The notes under the pieces: generated by a model
The model's database searches: none
Seen by the model: the letters and a program-made list of their open reading frames with translations, nothing else
Told to the model about the DNA's origin: nothing
Position numbers and translations under genes: made by a program
Source of the DNA: Kineothrix sp. IPX-CK
GTDB taxonomy: Bacteria > Bacillota > Clostridia > Lachnospirales > Lachnospiraceae
Length of the DNA stretch: 64,000 nt
NCBI RefSeq assembly: GCF_039134705.1
Contig: NZ_CP146256.1
Location: 1 to 64,000, forward strand
Direction of reading: 5' to 3'
Shown here: positions 19,354-27,442 of the stretch, in pieces
Layout of the letters: the number at the start of each line of letters is the position of its first letter
How positions within the stretch are numbered: the first letter of the stretch is position 1

Positions 19354-20181
19354 ATGGCATATGATAAGGAACTGATAAAAGAGCTGGAACAAAAGGCCCG
19401 CAAGCTGCGGGAAGATGTTGTGGTAAGCATAGGCGTGGGAGTAGCCGGACATATTGGGGGCTCGAATTCCGCCGCAGATCTTGTAACCGCATTGTACTTT
19501 TATAAAATGAAGCACGACCCGAAGAATCCCAGGATGGAGGACAGGGACCGTTTTCTGCTGAGCAAGGGTCATGTGGCGATACTGCAATATGCGGCATTGG
19601 CGGAAGCGGGATATTTTCCGGTAGAGGATTTAAAGCATACGAAAGCAATAGGTTCCTACTTGCAGGGACATCCTGACGTGCAGAAGACGCCGGGTATCGA
19701 AGCGGGTACGGGCTCCTTGGGACAAGGTCTGTCCATAGGTTTAGGCATGGCACTCGGACAGAAATTGAATAAAATAGACAGAAAGACTTATGTTCTCGTC
19801 GGAGACGGCGAAGTGGCGGAGGGACAGATATGGGAAGCCGCTATGGCAGCCGCTGCTTATAAGGCGGATAATCTGGTAGCGCTTGTGGATAGGAACAGGT
19901 TGCAGGCCAACGGCAAGGTAAAGGACCGTCTGGACTCCGGAGATATCATAGCGAAACTCATGGGCTTCGGATGGCATGTCATCGAGATAGACGGACATAA
20001 CATGGAGGAAATACTGACCGCACTGGATGAGGCGGACACCGTAAAAGGAATGCCCATAGCTATTGTTGCAAACACGGTCAAGGGAAAAGGCGTCAGTTTC
20101 GCGGAAAATGTGGTAAGCTATCACAACGGAATGCTGACGGAAGAAACTTATCATCAGGCACTGGAAGAGTTATCCAGATAG
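19354..20181 (+). CDS. Transketolase, N-terminal (thiamine-PP-binding) subunit
   Basis: 275 residues. Carries the thiamine diphosphate motif GDGEVAEGQIWEAAM...VDRNRLQ, the conserved histidines in AGHIGGSNSAADL, SKGHVAILQY and QGHPDV, and GTGSLGQGLSIGLG. It covers the first half of a transketolase; the second half is the next gene, 16 bases on. Split transketolases in catabolic operons are often specialised, acting on unusual ketoses (the sulfoquinovose and apiose pathways are examples). With no isomerase or kinase nearby, a specialised donor is likely. AGGAGG lies upstream of the start. Confidence 0.9.
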   Translation: MAYDKELIKELEQKARKLREDVVVSIGVGVAGHIGGSNSAADLVTALYFYKMKHDPKNPRMEDRDRFLLSKGHVAILQYAALAEAGYFPVEDLKHTKAIGSYLQGHPDVQKTPGIEAGTGSLGQGLSIGLGMALGQKLNKIDRKTYVLVGDGEVAEGQIWEAAMAAAAYKADNLVALVDRNRLQANGKVKDRLDSGDIIAKLMGFGWHVIEIDGHNMEEILTALDEADTVKGMPIAIVANTVKGKGVSFAENVVSYHNGMLTEETYHQALEELSR

Positions 20182-20197
20182 GCGGGAGGCAGAAGAT

Positions 20198-21127
20198 ATG
20201 AGTTATACGAATCAAAGAATTGCATATGGAAGCACCTTGGTGGAGCTTGGAAAAAACGATGACAGAATCGTTGTATTGGATGCCGATCTGGGCGGTTCTA
20301 CTATGGGAAAGCTGTTCGAGGCACAATACCCGGAGAGATATTTTGAGATGGGAATTGCCGAGGCGAATATGACCAGCGTGGCAGCAGGATTGGCACAGAG
20401 CGGAAAGGTACCTTTCACCAATTCCTTCGCAGTATTCTCGGGAGGAAGGGCGTTTGATCAGATACGCCAGACCATCGCCATAGGAGAATTGAATGTAAAG
20501 ATCTGCGGTTCCTCTTCGGGCCTATCCGATTTCGGAGACGGCGCTACCCACCAGTGTGTGGAGGATATGGCTATTTTTCGTGCAGTGCCCAATATGACGG
20601 TGCTCTGCCCGGCGGATGCCAATGAAACGGTGGAAGCGGTAAAAGCGATGGTAGAGACGGATGGACCTTTTTATATACGGCTGAACAGAAACGATTACCC
20701 GAATGTTATCGAAGAAGGTGAGAAGTTTGAAATAGGAAAGCCCAGATTGCTCAAGGAAGGGTCGGATATCGTGGTATTTGCTACAGGTTATATGGTAGGG
20801 CTGGCGATGGAAGCCGCAAAAGAACTGGAGCGCGAAATATCGGTGAAGGTAGTAAATGTTTCTACCATTAAGCCAATGAATGATCAGGCTGTCATCGATC
20901 TGGTAAAAGGCTGTAAGGCGGTAGTCACTGCGGAAGAACACAATGTCAGGGGCGGAATGGGAAGCGCGGTAGCGGAAGTTCTCTGCAAGGAATGCAAACC
21001 CATCGAGTTTGTAGGAATTCAGGACACCTTCGGATGCAGCGCATATAATTACAAGGAAGTGCTTGAGTATCACGGACTGACAAAAGAGGCAATCAAAGAG
21101 GCCGTACAAAAGATGTATCATATGTAA
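20198..21127 (+). CDS. Transketolase, C-terminal subunit
   Basis: 309 residues. Pyrimidine-binding domain with DADLGGSTMG, FEMGIAEANMTSVAAGLAQSGKVPFTNSFAVF (the Glu that activates the cofactor is in GIAEANM), SSSGLSDFGDGATHQCVEDMAIFRAVPN and the C-terminal domain with VTAEEHNVRGGMGSAVAEVL. Pairs with the preceding subunit to make one transketolase. GGCGGGAGG precedes the start. Followed after 24 bases by the GarR-type reductase. Confidence 0.9.
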   Translation: MSYTNQRIAYGSTLVELGKNDDRIVVLDADLGGSTMGKLFEAQYPERYFEMGIAEANMTSVAAGLAQSGKVPFTNSFAVFSGGRAFDQIRQTIAIGELNVKICGSSSGLSDFGDGATHQCVEDMAIFRAVPNMTVLCPADANETVEAVKAMVETDGPFYIRLNRNDYPNVIEEGEKFEIGKPRLLKEGSDIVVFATGYMVGLAMEAAKELEREISVKVVNVSTIKPMNDQAVIDLVKGCKAVVTAEEHNVRGGMGSAVAEVLCKECKPIEFVGIQDTFGCSAYNYKEVLEYHGLTKEAIKEAVQKMYHM

Positions 21128-21151
21128 AGAACAGGACAGGAGGATATTAAA

Positions 21152-22036
21152 ATGCGTATAGGTTTTATTGGACTTGGGATCATGGGAAAGCCGATGGTCA
21201 ATAATCTGCTGAAAGCAGGACATGAGGTTATTGTATATGATGTAATTCAGGAAAATGTAGATGCCGCAGTGGGCGCGGGAGCTGCTTCGGCAAATTCCTC
21301 GAAAAACGTTGCGGAGCAATGTAATCTGATCATCACGATGCTGCCTAATTCTCCTCATGTAAAAAGCGTGGTTTTAGGCGAAAACGGTGTTTTAGCGGGT
21401 GCGAAAGAGGGTACGGTCTTAGTGGATATGAGCTCCATTGCACCGCTGGCTTCACAGGAATTATGTAAAGCCTGTGCCGAAAAGGGTGTTAGAATGATCG
21501 ATGCGCCCGTATCCGGCGGCGAGCCGAAAGCTGTCGACGGGACGTTGTCCATAATGGCAGGCGGCGAGAAAGAAGTCTTCGACCAGGTCTATGACATTCT
21601 GATGGCTATGGGCGCAAGTGCGGTCCACTGCGGCGATATCGGTGCGGGCAACACGACAAAGCTGGCAAATCAGATCATCGTAGCACTTAATATTGCGGCG
21701 GTATCCGAAGCACTCATGCTGAGTACAAGAGCGGGTGTAGATCCCATAAAGGTTTTCGATGCGATCAAGGGCGGACTTGCCGGTTCTACTGTTATGAATG
21801 CCAAGGTGCCCATGATAACGGATGGTAATTTTAATCCGGGATTTAAGATCGACCTTCACATAAAAGATTTGAACAATGCTTTGGAAACCGGACATGGAGT
21901 AGGCGCGCCGCTTCCTTTCACGGCCCAGGTGATGGAAATTCTTCAAAATCTTCATATGGACGGTCTCGGACAATGTGACCACAGTGCAATTGCGAAATAT
22001 TATGAGAAGCTGACCGGAACGGAAATACGAAAATAA
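21152..22036 (+). CDS. Tartronate-semialdehyde-reductase-type dehydrogenase (beta-hydroxyacid dehydrogenase family)
   Basis: 294 residues. Rossmann motif GFIGLGIMGKPMVNNLLKAGH at 4-24, substrate loop DAPVSGGEPKAVDGTLSIMAGG at 118-138, catalytic Lys170 in GAGNTTKLANQ. This matches GarR/GlxR (2-hydroxy-3-oxopropionate to D-glycerate) better than 3-hydroxyisobutyrate dehydrogenase, because the next gene is glycerate kinase. Its position after the transketolase suggests that enzyme delivers a three-carbon aldehyde acid. ACAGGAGGA precedes the start. Confidence 0.85.
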   Translation: MRIGFIGLGIMGKPMVNNLLKAGHEVIVYDVIQENVDAAVGAGAASANSSKNVAEQCNLIITMLPNSPHVKSVVLGENGVLAGAKEGTVLVDMSSIAPLASQELCKACAEKGVRMIDAPVSGGEPKAVDGTLSIMAGGEKEVFDQVYDILMAMGASAVHCGDIGAGNTTKLANQIIVALNIAAVSEALMLSTRAGVDPIKVFDAIKGGLAGSTVMNAKVPMITDGNFNPGFKIDLHIKDLNNALETGHGVGAPLPFTAQVMEILQNLHMDGLGQCDHSAIAKYYEKLTGTEIRK

Positions 22037-22048
22037 AGGTGAAGCAAC

Positions 22049-22072
22049 TGTCCCGCATAACATTGCGGGACA
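22049..22072 (+). other. Intercistronic hairpin before glycerate kinase
   Basis: TGTCCCGCA (22049-22057) and TGCGGGACA (22064-22072) form a perfect 9-bp stem with a six-base loop; CAAC/GTTG extend it. No T tract, so it is more likely an RNA-processing or stability element than a terminator. Confidence 0.6.
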
Positions 22073-22128
22073 TGTTGTATAGATATATAATGATGTTGGG
22101 GTAAAAAGTATTTGTGAAGGAAGAGAGT

Positions 22129-23319
22129 ATGAGAATTTTAATTGCGTCGGACTCATTTAAAGGAAGCTTAAGCAGCGCTCAGGTGGCGGAAAACATAAAA
22201 GCGGGAATATTAGGGGTTTATTCAGATGCGGAAATAAAGTATATTTCCGTAGCTGACGGCGGAGAGGGCACAGTAGAAGCCGTCATATCCGGCAGCGGAG
22301 GGAAAATGGTAAATACGCCTGTAATGGGGCCTGACGGTAAGATGCTCGATTCCTTTTTCGGCATATTGGAGGACGGCTCCGCCATAATCGAAATGGCGGC
22401 AGCTTCGGGGTTGCCCCTCGTTCCCGAACGGGAACGCGATATAATGAAAGCTACTACTTATGGGACCGGCCAGCTTCTAAAGGCAGCGATGGATAACGGC
22501 TGCATGAAAATTTATATCGGAGTCGGCGGTTCGGCGACCAATGACGGCGGAATCGGTATGGCACAGGCTCTCGGTGCTTCTTTTAAGGATGACAGAGGAG
22601 AAGAAGTCGGCTTTGGCGGCGGGCAGCTTAGCAGAATAGCGAAGATTGATGTAAGCCGCATGGATGAACGTCTTAGACGGACGGAGATCATTGTGATGAG
22701 CGATGTGACCAATCCCCTTTGCGGACCTTCGGGAGCATCGGCTGTTTACGGACCGCAGAAGGGTGCGAGTCCTGAACAAGTCGTGCTTCTGGATGAGGGG
22801 CTTTCCCATTTGGCAAAGGTTATAGAAGAGACACTGACTATAGACATAAGGAATATGAAAGGTGCCGGTGCCGCAGGAGGTCTTGGCGGCGGTCTCGCGG
22901 CATTTACAGGTGCAGTCATCCGTTCAGGGATCGATGCGGTACTGGATATGTCGGACTTCGCCCAAAAGGCGGAATGGGCAGACCTGATCATTACCGGCGA
23001 GGGTCGTATTGATTTTCAATCCTCATATGGAAAGGTGATTTCCGGTATTGCTGGGAGGGCGGGGAAATACGGCGTTCCCATAGCGGCAATTGCCGGTTCT
23101 CTCTCGGAAGGATCACAAGAGGTATATAAGATCGGCATCAGCTGCATGGAAGCGGCGGTATGCAGGCCGATGCCGTTGGAAGAAGCTATGGGGGAAAAGG
23201 CGGGAGAGCTGGTAGCCGATGCCGCAGAGCGGCTGATGCGCGGCATCAAGGTCGGTACCATGCAAAGAGACCGCGCGTGTCACGAGTGCCTGGGTACTCC
23301 GAATAATCGTCTGCAATAG
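22129..23319 (+). CDS. Glycerate kinase, GarK/GlxK family
   Basis: 396 residues, slightly longer than the usual ~380. It phosphorylates D-glycerate, which lets the carbon enter lower glycolysis. Motifs: ILIASDSFKGSLSSAQVAENI at the N-terminus, SVADGGEGTVEA near 43-54, GVGGSATNDGGIGMAQALGA and GEGRIDFQSSYGKVISGIA. Start ATG 22129 has GAAGGAAGAGAG; an in-frame ATG is absent closer. The extra C-terminal tail (RDRACHECLGTPNNRLQ) shows no family pattern. Last gene of the operon, convergent with the EFR1 gene 10 bases away; no clear terminator lies between. Confidence 0.9.
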   Translation: MRILIASDSFKGSLSSAQVAENIKAGILGVYSDAEIKYISVADGGEGTVEAVISGSGGKMVNTPVMGPDGKMLDSFFGILEDGSAIIEMAAASGLPLVPERERDIMKATTYGTGQLLKAAMDNGCMKIYIGVGGSATNDGGIGMAQALGASFKDDRGEEVGFGGGQLSRIAKIDVSRMDERLRRTEIIVMSDVTNPLCGPSGASAVYGPQKGASPEQVVLLDEGLSHLAKVIEETLTIDIRNMKGAGAAGGLGGGLAAFTGAVIRSGIDAVLDMSDFAQKAEWADLIITGEGRIDFQSSYGKVISGIAGRAGKYGVPIAAIAGSLSEGSQEVYKIGISCMEAAVCRPMPLEEAMGEKAGELVADAAERLMRGIKVGTMQRDRACHECLGTPNNRLQ

Positions 23320-23329
23320 CCTGGGGTAA

Positions 23330-24127
23330 TCAGTGGTTTGGAGGATACAGCTTTTTGTCTGAAACGATATCTGCCGCTGTGATATGTGGATTGTGATATT
23401 TTTTCCGTTTCCGTGTATACTTTGGGAAATTGATTGCCTGTTTTGGACAGAAAGAAACACAGGCCATACACTGGCTGCATTGATGGAGAAACGTTGGCTT
23501 GCTATTTTTAAAACTGATATTATGACTGGGGCAGACCTTGGCGCAAAGACCACAGGAAATACAGTCATCCCAAACGGAAAAATATTTATCGTTTGAGGGA
23601 CAATGCTCAATAAACTTCTGCATTTTCCGTGGTGCAAGCCATCGTGTTATCGCATTGGCGTGAGGAGGATTCCGCAACTTCTTTTCCGCAATCTCCCTTG
23701 CAATAGAAGCAAGCTGTTCTTCTGTTTTGGGAACGCGCTTTTCAGGGTTTGGAAACGGTGGGTATATAGCTACATAATTGGCAACACTGTACACTTTTTC
23801 GCCATAGGAAAGTGTACAGTGCTTTTCTTGCAGCAATTTGGCCAGTTTATCCTGACAACCTCCGTTGATCATCCCAGGTGTGGAGACTGCAAAAATGTAT
23901 GCCTTCGGGTTCAGCTTTACCTGCTCTACAAAATAGATCGCATATTCCGGCATCGTCCAGTGATGCACCGGGAAAATAAAACCAATTCTTTCAGCATCCT
24001 CTGACGGAACATCCTTTGGATCGCATCGCATGGAGATGATTTCTGTATCACCTAGTTGCTTGGCAATGACTTGTGCGGCACGAAGGCTGTTTCCTGTCCC
24101 TGTAAAATAGTAGATGATATTTTTCAT
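23330..24127 (-). CDS. EFR1-type flavodoxin/2[4Fe-4S] ferredoxin protein
   Basis: 265 residues. A flavodoxin-like N-terminal domain (KNIIYYFTGTGNSLRAAQVIA, the FMN phosphate loop; then FIFPVHHWTMPEY) is followed at about 190-240 by two ferredoxin clusters, CISCGLCAKVC and CSQCMACVSFC. It is a cytoplasmic electron-transfer protein common in Clostridia; partners unknown. GAGGTAAC upstream of the start. Divergent from a TetR gene which probably controls it. Confidence 0.88.
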   Translation of the reverse strand: MKNIIYYFTGTGNSLRAAQVIAKQLGDTEIISMRCDPKDVPSEDAERIGFIFPVHHWTMPEYAIYFVEQVKLNPKAYIFAVSTPGMINGGCQDKLAKLLQEKHCTLSYGEKVYSVANYVAIYPPFPNPEKRVPKTEEQLASIAREIAEKKLRNPPHANAITRWLAPRKMQKFIEHCPSNDKYFSVWDDCISCGLCAKVCPSHNISFKNSKPTFLHQCSQCMACVSFCPKQAINFPKYTRKRKKYHNPHITAADIVSDKKLYPPNH

Positions 24128-24156
24128 ATTGTTACCTCACAATTTTAAAAAAATTT

Positions 24157-24169
24157 AAGTGTCACACTT
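24157..24169. promoter_or_regulatory. Palindromic operator candidate AAGTGTCACACTT
   Basis: A 6+1+6 perfect palindrome between the EFR1 and TetR genes, overlapping the -35 box of the TetR promoter. Likely TetR binding site controlling both directions. Confidence 0.5.
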
Positions 24170-24196
24170 GTAACAGTTCGATGTTTTTATTATAAT
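24168..24196 (+). promoter_or_regulatory. Promoter of the TetR gene
   Basis: TTGTAA (24168-24173), 17 bases, perfect TATAAT (24191-24196). Confidence 0.7.
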
Positions 24197-24273
24197 GAGT
24201 CTATGACAATAATTCAAGATTTCAGAGGCAAGTGCCACATCCGGTCATTTTTGCGACATTTGAAGGAGAGAAC

Positions 24274-24828
24274 ATGAAAGATACACAAAATCCAATTGCT
24301 TTACGTTCCAGAGAATGGTTGACAAATGCTCTTTTGGAGTTGATGAAAGATAAACCGTTTCACGAAATCAGTATTTCAGAGATTGCGGAAAAAGCAGATT
24401 TGTCCCGTAGAACTTTTTATCGTTTTTTTTCTTCCAAAGAAGAAGTGATTTGTTTCCATCTGGAGACAATTTGGCGTACAGGAGCGCTGCAGTTTTCCGC
24501 TGATAAAGATCACAGTTATTTTCATACGATTCGTTGGTATCTGGAGCTTTGGTATGAACATAAGGACCTGGCTCTTTTGCTTTATCGCAACGATCTGATA
24601 TCGCTGTTGCTGCAAGAGTACAACCATCTTTTTCATGAAGTGTATCTGATGCGGAAAGGCAATTATCCTTTGGCTAAGCAGCCGGAGGCAATGAAATATG
24701 CTCTTTCTTATAGTGTAGGTGGACTTACAAACATTCTTTGGCAGTGGGCAGGCGACGGAATGCAGAAATCGCCTGAAGAAATTGCCAATCTGCTGTTGAC
24801 TGCCATCCGGTTACCTGATCAGGAGTAA
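24274..24828 (+). CDS. TetR-family regulator
   Basis: 184 residues. N-terminal helix-turn-helix FHEISISEIAEKADLSRRTFYRFFSSKEE, then a C-terminal domain of the TetR_C type (LWYEHKDLALLLYRNDLISLL). ATG 24274 has AAGGAGAG upstream; the in-frame ATG 24232 lacks a site. It probably represses itself and the divergent EFR1 gene through the palindrome at 24157-24169. The ligand is unknown. Confidence 0.85.
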   Translation: MKDTQNPIALRSREWLTNALLELMKDKPFHEISISEIAEKADLSRRTFYRFFSSKEEVICFHLETIWRTGALQFSADKDHSYFHTIRWYLELWYEHKDLALLLYRNDLISLLLQEYNHLFHEVYLMRKGNYPLAKQPEAMKYALSYSVGGLTNILWQWAGDGMQKSPEEIANLLLTAIRLPDQE

Positions 24829-24930
24829 CTTTTAAATTACCAATTCCAGTTTACCGATGTGTTTTATAAATAATCGATCGTTATCTCCGCTGAAAGGTTC
24901 AAAAATTCTTCCCACTTTCTTTGATTGCAG

Positions 24931-24973
24931 AAAAAGAAAATGCCCTTATAGGATGAAATCCTATAAGAGCATT
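24931..24973 (-). terminator. Terminator of tRNA-Pro
   Basis: Reading the minus strand, a 15-bp stem (arms 24959-24973 and 24939-24953, two mismatches) with a five-base loop is followed by a T-rich run (complement of 24931-24940). Confidence 0.85.
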
Positions 24974-24981
24974 AATAATAG

Positions 24982-25055
24982 TCGAAGCGACAGGATTCGA
25001 ACCTGCGACCTCTGCGTCCCGAACGCAGCGCTCTACCAAGCTGAGCCACGCTTCG
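24982..25055 (-). tRNA. tRNA-Pro(CGG)
   Basis: 74 bases. Acceptor stem CGAAGCG/CGCTTCG, D arm GCTC...GAGC, anticodon stem CTGCG/CGCAG with loop TTCGGGA giving anticodon CGG, T arm GCAGG-TTCGAAT-CCTGT, discriminator A. CCA is not encoded. It has its own promoter and terminator. Confidence 0.95.
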
Positions 25056-25083
25056 ATAAGTTTTTTTTATTGCAACACATAAG

Positions 25084-25113
25084 ATAATACAATATTATAT
25101 ACTCGTTTGTCAA
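25084..25113 (-). promoter_or_regulatory. Promoter of tRNA-Pro
   Basis: Minus strand TTGACA (25108-25113), 18 bases, TATTAT (25084-25089), about 28 bases before the tRNA. Confidence 0.75.
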
Positions 25114-25200
25114 TGATTGTACCATACATTTTTAAATATTTTTGGAGTAAAATTAGATTCTAATTCCCGTCGTTTACAAGACAAACGATGCCGTTTAACG

Positions 25201-25229
25201 TTGAAAGCCGATAAGGACTATGTTAGACT
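25201..25229 (+). promoter_or_regulatory. Promoter candidate for the SGNH-like gene
   Basis: TTGAAA (25201-25206), 17 bases, TAGACT (25224-25229). A TCGTTT-N7-AAACGA inverted repeat lies just upstream. Confidence 0.5.
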
Positions 25230-25270
25230 ATATTACAAGTGAGTAAAAAGCATTCACCAGGAAAAAAGAA

Positions 25271-26632
25271 ATGGAAGGCATTGGTATGGAAAGTAAATTT
25301 ATATCGTTGGACTCAGCATTTAATATGATTTTGAATATTAATTTAGGGAAGGACCTTCGGAAGAAGGAACTGAAGAAAATAGAAGATTATGCCAAAGGCC
25401 TCGTTTATCTGTCTGATAATAAGAAGAAACAGCTCATAGCGGTGATAGAAGCCTTTGACTATGAACTGGGAAGAGAGGCGGTCAACGAAGAATGTATCGG
25501 CGGCTACCATAAGCTATTGAAAGAAATATTGAGCATTAACCATAGTCTCAAAGGCCCCAAATGTGTTGTTTACGGAGATAACTGGCTGACCGGAGAAGTA
25601 AAGGATAAGATGCGCAGGAATAACTTTTGTGTTTTTGATTGGCGCTCGTTGAACCCGGCTTATATCGATGAATATGATTTGTACATATTATGCGACGAAC
25701 CTTTAAAGATTTATGACCTCCCGGCTATAGAAGATAAGGAAAAGATTCTGAAGATATGGGATTACCTTAAATATAAGTACGTAGTATTTCCTTCATTTTA
25801 CGAAGTCTATATGAAGTATAAGAGAAAATGCGACCCTAAGGTGAAATGTATCGTAACTGGAGGGACCAACGTAAAGAGTGCCGTTCGGAGCAGATTACTG
25901 CATATGAAAGCGATTTCTCTGGCGAATACCGGTCAGGATATTTTCTATGATTTCAGAATGTTCTGCCACGCTCATGAAGCCATGCCCGGCATAAAATATG
26001 CGATTATAGGATTAGCTCCGTATTCCTTGCGATACGATGCCTCCAAGTCCAAGGTGGAATGGAGACGCTGTCTCGCCTATTATCCCATTGTGAAGACAAT
26101 GCACAACTGCGAGGATGCCGAGATTTTTGCAGATCTATACGAATCCGAAGATAAAAAGATAAGGCATTATTTTGATGAAGCGGATATGGACAAGTGGTAT
26201 GAGGTTTTTGAGAAAAGTATAAAAAACGAGACGGAAGACGTTATGGATGTCTTTGATGAAAGTACGTGCTCCAAGGAGACTCTGGGACTGAATCAGAGAG
26301 AGATCAGTGAGCTCTACAACAGGCCTTTTACGGATATTTTATTGGAGAACAAGGTACTGTTAGAGGGTTATGCCCGATTTTGCAAGGGAAAGGGAATCCA
26401 AGCGATTTTCTTCCTTCCTCCTTATACTAAATGGTACAAGGAGCATATGCAGAGGTCTTACTATGAAGAGCTATCGGCCTTTGTGAGGGAACTTTGTAAA
26501 AAGTACGGGGCAGAGTTTGTCGATATGATGGATGTTGCCCTTCCCGACTGCTGCTTCAGCGATTATGCCAATGTGAACAACGTGGGGACCGTGAAGGCGG
26601 CAAGCTATATCAACGAAATCATAGACTGCTGA
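25271..26632 (+). CDS. Unrecognised protein with SGNH/DltD-like features
   Basis: 453 residues, no signal peptide. I do not recognise the family with certainty. The central part (VKCIVTGGTNVKSAVRSRLL, ISLANTGQDIFYDFRM, GIKYAIIGLAPYSLRYD) and C-terminal part (AIFFLPPYTKWYKEH, KYGAEFVDMMDVALPDCCFSDYANVNNVG) have the order of an SGNH hydrolase fold as in DltD-like proteins. The usual terminal Asp-x-x-His appears as D-Y-A-N, so the catalytic histidine may be missing. Start could be 25271 or 25286; both have a purine-rich site. AlkD follows after 15 bases. Confidence 0.6.
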   Translation: MEGIGMESKFISLDSAFNMILNINLGKDLRKKELKKIEDYAKGLVYLSDNKKKQLIAVIEAFDYELGREAVNEECIGGYHKLLKEILSINHSLKGPKCVVYGDNWLTGEVKDKMRRNNFCVFDWRSLNPAYIDEYDLYILCDEPLKIYDLPAIEDKEKILKIWDYLKYKYVVFPSFYEVYMKYKRKCDPKVKCIVTGGTNVKSAVRSRLLHMKAISLANTGQDIFYDFRMFCHAHEAMPGIKYAIIGLAPYSLRYDASKSKVEWRRCLAYYPIVKTMHNCEDAEIFADLYESEDKKIRHYFDEADMDKWYEVFEKSIKNETEDVMDVFDESTCSKETLGLNQREISELYNRPFTDILLENKVLLEGYARFCKGKGIQAIFFLPPYTKWYKEHMQRSYYEELSAFVRELCKKYGAEFVDMMDVALPDCCFSDYANVNNVGTVKAASYINEIIDC

Positions 26633-26647
26633 CGGAGAATACTTAAT

Positions 26648-27367
26648 GTGGAGATGAATGTAAGAGTAGAAGAAATAAGAAAAGAAATATATGATCTGGC
26701 AGATGAAAAATACCGGGAGTTTCAAATCCGTCTTCTGCCCGGAACAGGAAATTTTGTCGGGGTACGGCTTCCCAGGCTTCGGGAAATGGCAAAGAAGATA
26801 GCGAAGTATGAGGGCGAAGAATATTTAAGGATTGCCCTTTGCAGGAACCCGGAAGAGGAACTGTTCGAGGAAATCATGCTGCAGGGAATGATTATCGGAT
26901 ATATGAAAACAGATATATCCGATATTTTTTCTTATACGGAAAGGTTCATTCCCAAGATAGATAACTGGTCAGTCTGCGACAGCTTTTGCGGAGGACTTAA
27001 ACATACCGTGCGGTATCCTTTGCAGATGTGGGAATGGCTGCAAAGGTATTTGCATTCGGACGAGGAATTCGCCATACGTTTCGGTGTGGTCATGCTTTTG
27101 AACTATTATATATGTGACAGCTACATCAATGATTTGTTTCCTATATTCGATGAGATTCATCATGAAGGATATTACGTGAAGATGGCGGTAGCATGGGCCA
27201 TATCGCTCTGCTATGGGAAATACCCGAAGGAGACGACGGAATATCTGAATAATAGCCGCCTGGATGATTTCACTTATCACAAAGCGCTGCAGAAGATAAC
27301 GGAGCTTCGAAGTGCCGGGAAAGCGGAAAAAGATATGATGAAAAAAATGAGACGAATGAATCTGTGA
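26648..27367 (+). CDS. AlkD-type DNA alkylation repair protein
   Basis: 239 residues of HEAT-like helical repeats. Marks of the AlkD family are FVGVRLPRLREMAKKIAK near residue 40 and DNWSVCDSFCGGL near 110, with CYGKYPKETTEYL towards the end. AlkD-type glycosylases remove positively charged alkylated purines such as 3-methyladenine and 7-methylguanine. GTG 26648 is preferred because CGGAG is nine bases upstream; ATG 26654 is possible. Probably co-transcribed with the preceding gene. Confidence 0.85.
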   Translation: MEMNVRVEEIRKEIYDLADEKYREFQIRLLPGTGNFVGVRLPRLREMAKKIAKYEGEEYLRIALCRNPEEELFEEIMLQGMIIGYMKTDISDIFSYTERFIPKIDNWSVCDSFCGGLKHTVRYPLQMWEWLQRYLHSDEEFAIRFGVVMLLNYYICDSYINDLFPIFDEIHHEGYYVKMAVAWAISLCYGKYPKETTEYLNNSRLDDFTYHKALQKITELRSAGKAEKDMMKKMRRMNL

Positions 27368-27442
27368 AAAGAATCGGTCCATAAAAAGAAATGATCAAAG
27401 ATGAACAATGAAAGATAAAACGGGGAGGATGCGGTTGCTGCT

